Source: JBEIUL01 sp044356865 (GTDB lineage Bacteria; Planctomycetota; Phycisphaerae; Phycisphaerales; SM1A02). From it: 7,249 nt of DNA. A model generated the notes under the pieces. The model did no database searches and had not been told where the DNA came from. It saw only the letters and a list, made by a program, of their open reading frames with translations. The stretch is from positions 1 to 7,249 of the forward strand of contig JBIKVN010000172.1 of assembly GCA_044356865.1 (NCBI GenBank). Reading direction: 5' to 3'. Position 1 is the first letter of the stretch, and every line of letters begins with the position of its first letter. The position numbers were made by a program, and so were the translations under genes. This document shows positions 1 to 4,702 of the stretch, one piece after another.

Positions 1-1152
1 TGCATCTACAACGGGCCGTCGCCCGACACGAACTCGATGGTGAAGTACGCCCGCGACCAGTGGTCGGGCTACTTCGATTTCCCCGCCAACGACGATCCGG
101 CGGCGAAGGACCTCTACTTCCGCACCGACTACGGCCCCGTGACCGTGATCACGCTCTGTTCGGTCGGGGCCCTCCCGCCGAACGACAACGTCGCGCCGCC
201 GCAGGGCCAGGACATGAACGTCAACTTCCCGCAGAATCTCGACACGAACCGGGCGTGGCTTCTCAACTACCCCTACGGCGACCTGCCCGACTTCAACATC
301 GGAACCGCGCAGTGGAAGTGGGCGGTCGAGCAGCTTGCGGCCGCGCGGGCCGAGGGCCGGATCATCTTCGTCCAGTGGCACCATACGCCGTTCAGCCGCG
401 GGATCCACGGCTCGAGCGTGACCAGCACCCAGTCGGGCGAGGCGATGCGGATCTACGCGCCGCTGCTCGAGCAGTACCGGGTCGCGGCGGTCTTCTGCGG
501 GCATAGCGAGGTGGCCGAGCAGAGCTGGTTCGACCTCGACGGCGACGGCTACGGCGTCCACCTCTGGGATGTCGGGGCGGCCGGTGACGGGCTTCGCGGC
601 GTCGAGGACGCGGTGGGGCAGGAGAGCGCGGCGATCGTCGCGTGGCGAACGAATCCGCTCAATCCGCTCGGGGCGGCTTGGTCGCCGAACCCGTACTCGG
701 TCTGGTCGGCCGATGGCAGTGAGCCCGAGACTTGGGAAGGCAACCGGCTTCTCGGCGGCGGCAAGCACTACGGGTTCCTTGAGGTCGATGTCGCGAGCGT
801 TGGCAAGGGTGCGTTCCGGGTTGAACTCCAGAACTGGCATGTGTTTCCGCTGAACGCCGGTGATGCCGACTTCACGGTCACCGGGTACGAGCTTCGTCGG
901 TACGACAACCGCGTGGTGCTCGAAGGGCCAGCCGACGACCTGCGGCCGCTCGACGAGGGGCCGACCTGCATGCGGATCGACCTCGACCAGGACGGCCAGG
1001 TTCTTGGAAACGACATTGCGGTACTGCTCGCCTCGTGGGGAGCGTGTCCGGCGGGCGGGTGCGTTCTCGGCGATATCGATCGTGACGGGGATGTCGATGC
1101 GGCGGACCTGACCCGGCTGCTGGCCGCGTTCGGTTCGCGGTGCGGCGATTGA
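1..1152 (+). CDS. Secreted calcineurin-like metallophosphoesterase with C-terminal dockerin pair (5' partial)
   Basis: The reading frame is open from base 1, so the gene begins upstream. The ATG at 37 is an internal Met, and residues here are counted from it. The visible part matches the C-terminal half of calcineurin-like/purple acid phosphatase-type phosphoesterases, which hydrolyse phosphoesters with two metal ions. It has an amphipathic QWKWAVEQL segment (92-100), a strand ending in the metal-binding motif FVQWHHTPFS (111-120), and a strand ending in GHSE (155-158), where the family normally has GHxH. The N-terminal metal ligands (DxH, GDxxD, GNHE) would lie outside the window. Residues 311-371 form a dockerin-type module of two EF-hand-like loops, DLDQDGQV (315-322) and DIDRDGDV (346-353), each followed by a hydrophobic helix, with four flanking Cys (311, 337, 342, 369). 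The protein is therefore probably extracellular. The family call is fairly secure; the substrate cannot be told. Confidence 0.72.
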   Translation, partial: CIYNGPSPDTNSMVKYARDQWSGYFDFPANDDPAAKDLYFRTDYGPVTVITLCSVGALPPNDNVAPPQGQDMNVNFPQNLDTNRAWLLNYPYGDLPDFNIGTAQWKWAVEQLAAARAEGRIIFVQWHHTPFSRGIHGSSVTSTQSGEAMRIYAPLLEQYRVAAVFCGHSEVAEQSWFDLDGDGYGVHLWDVGAAGDGLRGVEDAVGQESAAIVAWRTNPLNPLGAAWSPNPYSVWSADGSEPETWEGNRLLGGGKHYGFLEVDVASVGKGAFRVELQNWHVFPLNAGDADFTVTGYELRRYDNRVVLEGPADDLRPLDEGPTCMRIDLDQDGQVLGNDIAVLLASWGACPAGGCVLGDIDRDGDVDAADLTRLLAAFGSRCGD

Positions 1153-1177
1153 CCGGACGAGTTGGGGACGATGTGAG

Positions 1178-1211
1178 GGCCGGACGGGTTCCCATGGGGG
1201 CCCGTCCGGCC
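1178..1211 (+). terminator. GC-rich hairpin after the phosphoesterase gene
   Basis: A perfect 11-bp inverted repeat (GGCCGGACGGG at 1178-1188, CCCGTCCGGCC at 1201-1211) with a 12-base loop begins 25 bases after the TGA at 1150-1152. The loop contains the small palindrome CCCATGGG. No clean run of T follows (TGATTTCAGG), so it is a weaker intrinsic terminator than the one behind the tRNA, or simply a 3'-end-stabilising hairpin. Confidence 0.6.
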
Positions 1212-1285
1212 TGATTTCAGGTCTGGTTTGGTGGGGGTCTTGTGGGTTTGGACAGGCCAGTCCGCATCGGACTCGCCCGAGAGTT

Positions 1286-1317
1286 AGTCCGAGAACTCGC
1301 TGAGTTGGACAGGCCAA
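1286..1317 (+). repeat. Composite repeat copy 1 (32 bp)
   Basis: AGTCCGAGAACTC (1286-1298), a 6-base non-conserved spacer, then TTGGACAGGCCAA (1305-1317). The same arrangement with exactly the same 6-base spacer occurs twice more (1386 and 1549), so the full unit is longer than the core repeat. Confidence 0.8.
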
Positions 1318-1385
1318 ATCTCCTCTTGTTCGTGGGTTTGTGTGGGTTCGTGCGTCGGTTCAGACAGGCCAATCCCGGAGAGTGA

Positions 1386-1417
1386 GGTCCAAGAACTCAG
1401 GAGATTGGACAGGCCAA
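1386..1417 (+). repeat. Composite repeat copy 2 (32 bp)
   Basis: GGTCCAAGAACTC (1386-1398), a 6-base spacer of different sequence, then TTGGACAGGCCAA (1405-1417). The left half differs from copies 1 and 3 at two purine positions. The start lies exactly 100 bases after copy 1. Confidence 0.8.
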
Positions 1418-1459
1418 GTTGCCAACCGAAGAGGGGATTTGGCCTTTCCATGGTCCAGT

Positions 1460-1493
1460 CCCGCTCGGGAGGGCTTCGGCCGGGCGGGGGGGG
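1460..1493 (+). other. GC-rich stem and G8 run inside the repeat field
   Basis: CCCGCTCGG (1460-1468) can pair with CCGGGCGGG (1480-1488) through nine pairs including one G-U, closing an 11-base loop. It runs into eight consecutive G residues (1486-1493). The segment sits in the 119-base gap between two repeat copies and differs in composition from its surroundings. No T tract follows, so I do not call it a terminator. Confidence 0.35.
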
Positions 1494-1548
1494 CATCGCG
1501 GCCCGACTGGTCCATTCCTGTGACTGGACAGGCCAACATGAACCATTA

Positions 1549-1580
1549 AGTCCGAGAACTCACGACTTTGGACAGGCCAA
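1549..1580 (+). repeat. Composite repeat copy 3 (32 bp)
   Basis: AGTCCGAGAACTC (1549-1561), a 6-base spacer, then TTGGACAGGCCAA (1568-1580). The left half is identical to copy 1, 263 bases upstream. This copy leads directly into a tandem array of the core unit. Confidence 0.8.
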
Positions 1581-1645
1581 GATTCGTTCCCGACTTTGGA
1601 CAGGCCAAAACTCGTTCCGACTTTGGACAGGCCAAAACTCGTTCC
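1563..1645 (+). repeat. Three-copy tandem repeat, period 27-28 bp
   Basis: Three head-to-tail units start with CGACTTTGGACAGGCC at 1563, 1591 and 1618 and end in CGTTCC or CGTTC. Units 1 and 2 are 28 and 27 bases long. Units 2 and 3 are almost identical, with AAAACTCG after the core, while unit 1 has AAGATTCG. The one-base length difference breaks any reading frame, which favours a non-coding repeat. Confidence 0.85.
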
Positions 1646-1647
1646 CA

Positions 1648-1706
1648 AATCTGTTTGCCCCAGTCTGGTTTAGCCCAGTCTCCTTTGGTCAAGTCTCGTT
1701 CGTTGA
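1648..1706 (+). repeat. Degenerate tandem repeat, period 14-15 bp
   Basis: Four imperfect units begin near 1648, 1662, 1677 and 1692. Each carries an (A/G)TCT core followed by a T-rich stretch; the last three start AGTCTGGTTTAG, AGTCTCCTTTGG and AGTCTCGTTCGT. The array follows the 27-28 bp array directly and may be a decayed relative of its AACTCGTTCC part. Confidence 0.5.
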
Positions 1707-1748
1707 CCTCGGGCGGTGGCCAGATGGAGGCCAGTTGAGGTGGCCTGT

Positions 1749-1795
1749 CCAAGATCTCATCCAAGATCTCCTCAGGGCCTCGCCTCAGGGCCTCG
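1749..1795 (+). repeat. Two short tandem duplications (12 bp and 13 bp)
   Basis: CCAAGATCTC occurs at 1749 and 1761 with a 12-base period. It is followed by a perfect head-to-tail duplication of CCTCAGGGCCTCG at 1770-1782 and 1783-1795. The sequences are unrelated to each other, so this end of the field seems prone to local duplication. The first unit begins within the inverted core copy (1740-1752). Confidence 0.75.
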
Positions 1796-1901
1796 CTTCA
1801 AGCGCCCCGACCTGGACGGCCCGTCCGCCATCAGCTGGCCCCCAAGACCCGGCCATCCGAAGCCTCGCCGCGACCGGTGTCTCCGTTCCCCGGTGTTCGG
1901 C

Positions 1902-1907
1902 TACACT
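1902..1907 (+). promoter_or_regulatory. Possible -10 element for rpoZ
   Basis: TACACT lies 40 bases before the rpoZ start and matches four of six bases of the sigma-70 -10 consensus. No convincing -35 box sits 16-18 bases upstream (the bases there read GTCTCC). The call rests on position and the -10 alone. Confidence 0.25.
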
Positions 1908-1947
1908 GCTCGATTCCTTCGCAACCCCTCTCCCAGAGGCCCACTCC

Positions 1948-2172
1948 GTGATTGAGACCCTGAAGAGCGACGACATCGTCGAGCGGCTCGGCGGCCGCTT
2001 CAAGTTGACCGCCCTCATACAGCGCCGGCTCAAGGAACTCATCGACGGATCCCGCCCGCACTTCGATCGGCAGGGCCGCAGCGACCTGGAGTTGGTCATC
2101 GAGGAGATCCGGCAGGGCAAGATCACCCTCGACTTCGACCCGACGAACATCGTCGTGGACGAGGATCGCTGA
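1948..2172 (+). CDS. rpoZ: DNA-directed RNA polymerase omega subunit
   Basis: This 74-residue protein matches the omega subunit, a small cytoplasmic protein that wraps the beta' C-terminus and helps assemble RNA polymerase. Characteristic features are the N-terminal SDDIVERLGGRFKL segment, the following helix TALIQRRLKELIDG with its basic residues, and DLELVIEEIRQGKI, which corresponds to the family's conserved A/ELxEIxxGKI end. The length is typical of short omega proteins. The start is the GTG at 1948. AGAGG at 1935-1939 lies 8 bases before it and homology begins immediately, whereas the upstream in-frame extension reads through non-coding repeats. The next gene is a CoaC-type flavoprotein, and rpoZ next to coaBC is a common bacterial gene pair, which supports both calls. 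The two genes are probably co-transcribed. Confidence 0.9.
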   Translation: MIETLKSDDIVERLGGRFKLTALIQRRLKELIDGSRPHFDRQGRSDLELVIEEIRQGKITLDFDPTNIVVDEDR

Positions 2173-2173
2173 T

Positions 2174-2196
2174 CCGGTCGGACCGGCCCCCGGTCC
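2174..2196 (+). promoter_or_regulatory. Mutually exclusive hairpins between rpoZ and coaC
   Basis: GGACCGG (2180-2186) can pair downstream with CCGGTCC (2190-2196) as a 7-bp stem with a 3-base loop. Its GACCGG part also forms, with the upstream CCGGTC (2174-2179), a perfect 6-bp palindrome around one central G. The structure ends 9 bases before the coaC ATG, and no Shine-Dalgarno sequence is visible there. It could influence coaC translation or mark an RNA-processing point; this is inference from the sequence. Confidence 0.4.
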
Positions 2197-2205
2197 CTCA
2201 CACGC

Positions 2206-2793
2206 ATGTACCGCGGCGACCCGAAGGCTCTCGAGACGCTTTCGGGTCGTCGCATTCTCGTGGGCGTCGGAGGCGGCATCGCGGCCTACAAGGTCGCGGG
2301 GCTCGTGAGCACGCTCGCCCAGGCGAAGGTCGAGGTGCATGTCGCGATGACGCCCGCAGCGACTCGATTCGTCACTCCGCTCACCTTCGAGGCGATTTCC
2401 GGCCGGCCGGCCCAGGTCGACCCGTGGACGCAGGCCGATCGCGCCGACCCCCAGCACATCCGCCTCGCCCGCTCGATCGACGCGGCGATCGTCGCCCCCT
2501 GCACCATGGATCTTCTCGCCCGCCTCGTCCATGGCTTCACCGACGATGCGGTCTCGCTCGTCCTCTCGGCGGTCGATCGCACCCGGATCCCCGTCCTGCT
2601 GGCCCCGAGCATGAATGAGGTCATGTGGAACCAGCCCGCGACCCGACGGAACGTCGAGGCAGCGAAGGCCGACGGGTTCCGCGTGATCGCGCCCGGCGAG
2701 GGCTGGCAGGCATGCCGGACGGTCGGGGCGGGGCGACTTCCCGAGCCGGACGACCTCGTCGCGGCGATCGCGGACTCGCTCGCCCGCCGCTGA
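2206..2793 (+). CDS. coaC: Phosphopantothenoylcysteine decarboxylase, stand-alone CoaC-type flavoprotein
   Basis: CoaC decarboxylates 4'-phosphopantothenoylcysteine to 4'-phosphopantetheine with FMN, a cytoplasmic step of coenzyme A synthesis. The 195-residue protein has the family motifs in order: GGGIAAYK (22-29) for FMN phosphate binding, the probable catalytic His84 in HIRLAR, the APCTMDLLARLVHG segment (97-110) in place of the usual APATAN-type motif, APSMN (133-137) with the substrate-binding Asn137, and the clamp region with Cys170 and GAGR (174-177). Most bacteria fuse this to a CoaB synthetase of about 200 further residues. Here the protein stops after the decarboxylase domain and no CoaB follows, so the synthetase would be encoded elsewhere. 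The residue after Cys170 is Arg where the E. coli protein has Gly. ATG 2206 is the only sensible start: the N-terminus is about 15 residues longer than the core. It lies 33 bases after rpoZ, probably in the same transcript. Related flavin decarboxylases of the same fold (EpiD, UbiX-like) are less likely given the rpoZ neighbour. Confidence 0.85.
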   Translation: MYRGDPKALETLSGRRILVGVGGGIAAYKVAGLVSTLAQAKVEVHVAMTPAATRFVTPLTFEAISGRPAQVDPWTQADRADPQHIRLARSIDAAIVAPCTMDLLARLVHGFTDDAVSLVLSAVDRTRIPVLLAPSMNEVMWNQPATRRNVEAAKADGFRVIAPGEGWQACRTVGAGRLPEPDDLVAAIADSLARR

Positions 2794-2846
2794 CGATCCG
2801 GGGTCCGGTATCGCACCCATTCGCACGGATTCGGGACACACCCCGC

Positions 2847-2897
2847 TTGCGGAGCGGCATGCCGCCCGTATGGTGGGATCGGATCGGCGTCCCGGAG
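2847..2897 (+). promoter_or_regulatory. Possible promoter and ribosome binding site of the Cys-rich secreted protein gene
   Basis: TTGCGG (2847-2852) and TATGGT (2869-2874) are separated by 16 bases, a moderate sigma-70-like match. Downstream, GGAG at 2894-2897 lies 7 bases before the GTG start at 2905 and decides that start. The ATG at 2898 is in another frame. The promoter part is tentative; the ribosome binding site is good. Confidence 0.4.
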
Positions 2898-2904
2898 ATG
2901 TTCC

Positions 2905-4389
2905 GTGCTCGCGACGCTGTCCTTCCTCCTCATCGCATCGCCGTTTCTCCTGGCCCCACCGCGCGATCGGGCCCGCCCCGCCGAACCGCCGCCGTCGCGG
3001 ATCGTCGAGTCGCTGGTTCTCGTTCCCGAGCCCGCGATCCTCGCGATCGGCGATCCGCCCGAAGGCGGCGTCGCCGGAGCCTGTCCACCCGTCGTCGGCA
3101 CCTGGACGAGTTCCGATTTCGGACCTGGCTCCTACATAGCCCAAGGGGGCTTCGCCGAGGACGAGGTCGCCGCCGTCTCGTTCACGATCTCGCCCGACCA
3201 GTTCCCGCTGCGGCTTGACCTCTGCGAGATGATCTTCGCGACCAGCTCGACCCAGGTCACGACCACCACCCACTGGTCGATCATCGTCTGGGAAGGCACG
3301 CCGGCGAACGGCCAGGTCATCTTCTCGGCAAGCAGCGACGGCAAGACGCTGCCGCACCTGGTGATCCCTCCGGGCACGAATGGCGTGAACGTCCAGTTCC
3401 TGGTCGATCCGGGTGACCCCGACCAGATCGTCGTGCAGAACGACGGAACCGACACGTTCTCGATCGGATACCGGATCGACCGGCACAACAACCAGGTCTC
3501 GAACCCGTGCTTCGTCGCGCCGCCGTCGAACAGCAACGCCTTCCCGTGCACCGATGTCGGCGGGCTGCAGCATCCGACGAGCAACTGGCTCTTCGCGATC
3601 GACTGCGGCGCCTTCGGTTGCCCCGCCGGTTGGCGGAACTTCGCCCAGCTCCCGACCACATGCCGCCCGAGCGGCGATTGGGTGATTCGCGCCACCTGGA
3701 CGCCGGTGAGTTGCGCCCCGGTCGGGGCGTGCTGCCTGCCGGGCGGAGGATGCGACACGAGGAGCGAGTCCGAGTGCATCGCCCTCGGCGGCTCGTTCCA
3801 GGGGGCGGGCTCCACCTGCTCGGTGGGCGGCTGCTCGGCCCAGCCCGGCCCATGCTGCTTCACCTCGACCGGCGGTTGCCTGCCGCTCACCTCCGCGACC
3901 TGCCTCGCGGCGGGCGGAACGCCGGGACCGGCCGGCCTCTCCTGCACCGGCTACGTCTGCTTCCCGAGCGGAGCCTGCTGCCTCCCGGACGGGAGTTGTG
4001 CGGGCCCGGTCAGCCCGGGCGAGTGCGCCGCGCTCAGTGGGGTCTTCCAAGGCAACGGAACGAGTTGCGCCGGCGTGAACTGCCCTGATCCGGTCGCGGC
4101 CTGCTGCTTCGGAACCGGCTTCTGCCTGCCGCTGTCCGAGGCCGACTGCACCCTCGCAGGAGCGTCGTGGCAGGGGATCGGAACGAGCTGCGTCGATGCG
4201 AACGCGAACGGCACCGCCGACGCGTGCGAGGCCCGAGTCGGCGACCTGGACGGTGACGGCGTCGTCGGCTCGGCCGATCTCACGATCCTGCTTGGCGCGT
4301 GGGGTGGCGGGGCGGGGCCGGCCGACCTGAACTCGGACGGCACGGTGGGCGCGGCGGACCTGACCATCCTGCTCGGGAATTGGGGTTGA
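2905..4389 (+). CDS. Secreted protein with four Cys-rich tandem repeats and a dockerin pair, function unknown
   Basis: I do not recognise a catalytic family. The 494-residue product begins with a hydrophobic segment (about residues 2-17) typical of a signal peptide, though the region after it is Pro/Arg-rich and no sharp cleavage site stands out. Residues about 55-270 form a beta-rich, Cys-containing domain with no motif I can name. Residues 274-441 hold four repeats of 37-44 residues that follow the pattern (G/A)xCC(L/F)..C.......C...GG.(F/W)QG.G(T/S).C, including GACCLPGGGC (274-283) and GACCLPDGSC (356-365). The CC pairs and regularly spaced Cys suggest a disulphide-stabilised stalk or binding array. 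The end (446-494) is a dockerin-type pair with loops DLDGDGVV and DLNSDGTV, both followed by ADLTILLGxWG. A short NGTADACE linker precedes it and resembles the linker in the peroxidase gene downstream. GTG is chosen as start because of the well-placed GGAG and the signal-like N-terminus. The stop codon overlaps the tRNA promoter. Confidence 0.8.
   Translation: MLATLSFLLIASPFLLAPPRDRARPAEPPPSRIVESLVLVPEPAILAIGDPPEGGVAGACPPVVGTWTSSDFGPGSYIAQGGFAEDEVAAVSFTISPDQFPLRLDLCEMIFATSSTQVTTTTHWSIIVWEGTPANGQVIFSASSDGKTLPHLVIPPGTNGVNVQFLVDPGDPDQIVVQNDGTDTFSIGYRIDRHNNQVSNPCFVAPPSNSNAFPCTDVGGLQHPTSNWLFAIDCGAFGCPAGWRNFAQLPTTCRPSGDWVIRATWTPVSCAPVGACCLPGGGCDTRSESECIALGGSFQGAGSTCSVGGCSAQPGPCCFTSTGGCLPLTSATCLAAGGTPGPAGLSCTGYVCFPSGACCLPDGSCAGPVSPGECAALSGVFQGNGTSCAGVNCPDPVAACCFGTGFCLPLSEADCTLAGASWQGIGTSCVDANANGTADACEARVGDLDGDGVVGSADLTILLGAWGGGAGPADLNSDGTVGAADLTILLGNWG
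3724..4227 (+). repeat. Coding tandem repeats (four Cys-rich units)
   Basis: The four protein repeats span residues 274-310, 315-352, 356-393 and about 398-441. Units 1 and 3 share GACCLP, and units 2 and 4 share CCF followed by GxCLPL. This alternation suggests that an ancestral two-repeat block was duplicated. The DNA copies are divergent, so the expansion is not recent. Confidence 0.7.
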
Positions 4390-4414
4390 CCCGAGGGCCC
4401 ATTCGGCCGACAAT
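4386..4414 (+). promoter_or_regulatory. Sigma-70-type promoter of the tRNA-Ser gene
   Basis: TTGACC (4386-4391) and GACAAT (4409-4414) are separated by exactly 17 bases and match the -35 and -10 consensus at five and four of six positions. Transcription would start near 4421, about 14 bases before the tRNA 5' end. The -35 box includes the TGA stop codon (4387-4389) of the upstream gene. Confidence 0.6.
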
Positions 4415-4434
4415 CCTCGTCCCGACGGGGCACT

Positions 4435-4522
4435 GGAGAGGTGCCTGAGCGGTTGAAAGGGCCAGTCTCGAAAACTGGTGTGGGGCTTGTCTTCACCGTG
4501 GGTTCGAATCCCACCCTCTCCG
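4435..4522 (+). tRNA. tRNA-Ser (anticodon CGA)
   Basis: This 88-base gene has a perfect 7-bp acceptor stem (GGAGAGG 4435-4441 with CCTCTCC 4515-4521) and discriminator G4522. The anticodon stem is CCAGT/ACTGG (4462-4466, 4474-4478) with loop CTCGAAA; the anticodon CGA at 4469-4471 reads UCG. It has a long class II variable arm (about 4479-4497) and a T arm of GTGGG, TTCGAAT, CCCAC (4498-4514). The long variable arm and the discriminator G are serine identity features. The 3' CCA is not encoded and must be added enzymatically. Confidence 0.97.
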
Positions 4523-4526
4523 TTGA

Positions 4527-4566
4527 AACGCTGGGCAAGGCTTCGGTCTTGCCCAGCGTTGTTTTT
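4527..4566 (+). terminator. Intrinsic terminator of tRNA-Ser with UUCG tetraloop
   Basis: AACGCTGGGCAAG (4527-4539) and CTTGCCCAGCGTT (4548-4560) form a perfect 13-bp stem. A G-U pair and a C-G pair extend it to close a TTCG tetraloop (4542-4545). The stem is followed by G and then five T residues (4562-4566). This is a strong factor-independent terminator that isolates the tRNA from the downstream gene. Confidence 0.93.
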
Positions 4567-4702
4567 ATCGCGCGGCCGTCCGGCGCCCCGACGACTTCGT
4601 GCAATCTCCAACAGAGCGGGAACAAAGGAGTTGAATCCGGCGCGGCCAGTGTCAAAGTGGGCGCTCGCTCGGCCCGCTCCGGATCGCTGAAGAAAGATCG
4701 CC

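Larger units (their letters stand above)
1248..1752 (+). repeat. Dispersed TTGGACAGGCCAA repeat field in non-coding DNA
   Basis: The 13-base core TTGGACAGGCCAA is perfect at 1305, 1405, 1568, 1596 and 1623. It has one mismatch at 1248 (last base G) and at 1524 (first base C), and two mismatches at 1360. One copy lies in inverted orientation at 1740-1752 (12 of 13 bases). The core is a partial dyad (TTGG, five bases, CCAA). Distances between starts of direct copies are 57, 55, 45, 119, 44, 28 and 27 bases. The region from 1153 to 1947 (795 bases) contains no gene that I can support. Base composition here is visibly richer in A and T than in the flanking genes. The irregular spacing and very short unit argue against a CRISPR array. 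It could be a set of protein-binding sites, a family of small palindromic intergenic elements, or slippage-derived repeats. Confidence 0.85.

Noticed and set aside
1248..1752. CRISPR array
   Set aside because: The unit is only 13 bases (32 for the composite), spacings range from 27 to 119 bases, one copy is inverted, and no cas gene is present.
1284..1764. Minus-strand open frames with repeated GTSFGLSKV or RVLACPKS units
   Set aside because: The peptide repeats are a by-product of the 27-28 bp DNA repeats. Unit lengths of 28 and 27 and larger gaps of 100 and 163 bases do not keep one frame, and no ribosome binding site is visible.
1342..1947. Upstream in-frame extension of rpoZ
   Set aside because: It would translate repeat DNA into a low-complexity peptide. 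The omega homology begins exactly at the GTG at 1948, which has a well-spaced AGAGG.
2794..2830. Terminator after coaC
   Set aside because: GATCCGG and CCGGTATC around 2794-2815 pair imperfectly and no T tract follows, so I do not call it.
4624..4690. Short reading frame after AAAGGAG at 4624-4630
   Set aside because: The strong Shine-Dalgarno-like sequence directly abuts TTG, or lies 18 bases from GTG at 4649. Both frames end at the TGA at 4688-4690 after at most 19 codons. It does not serve the ATG at 4703 either, being 72 bases away.
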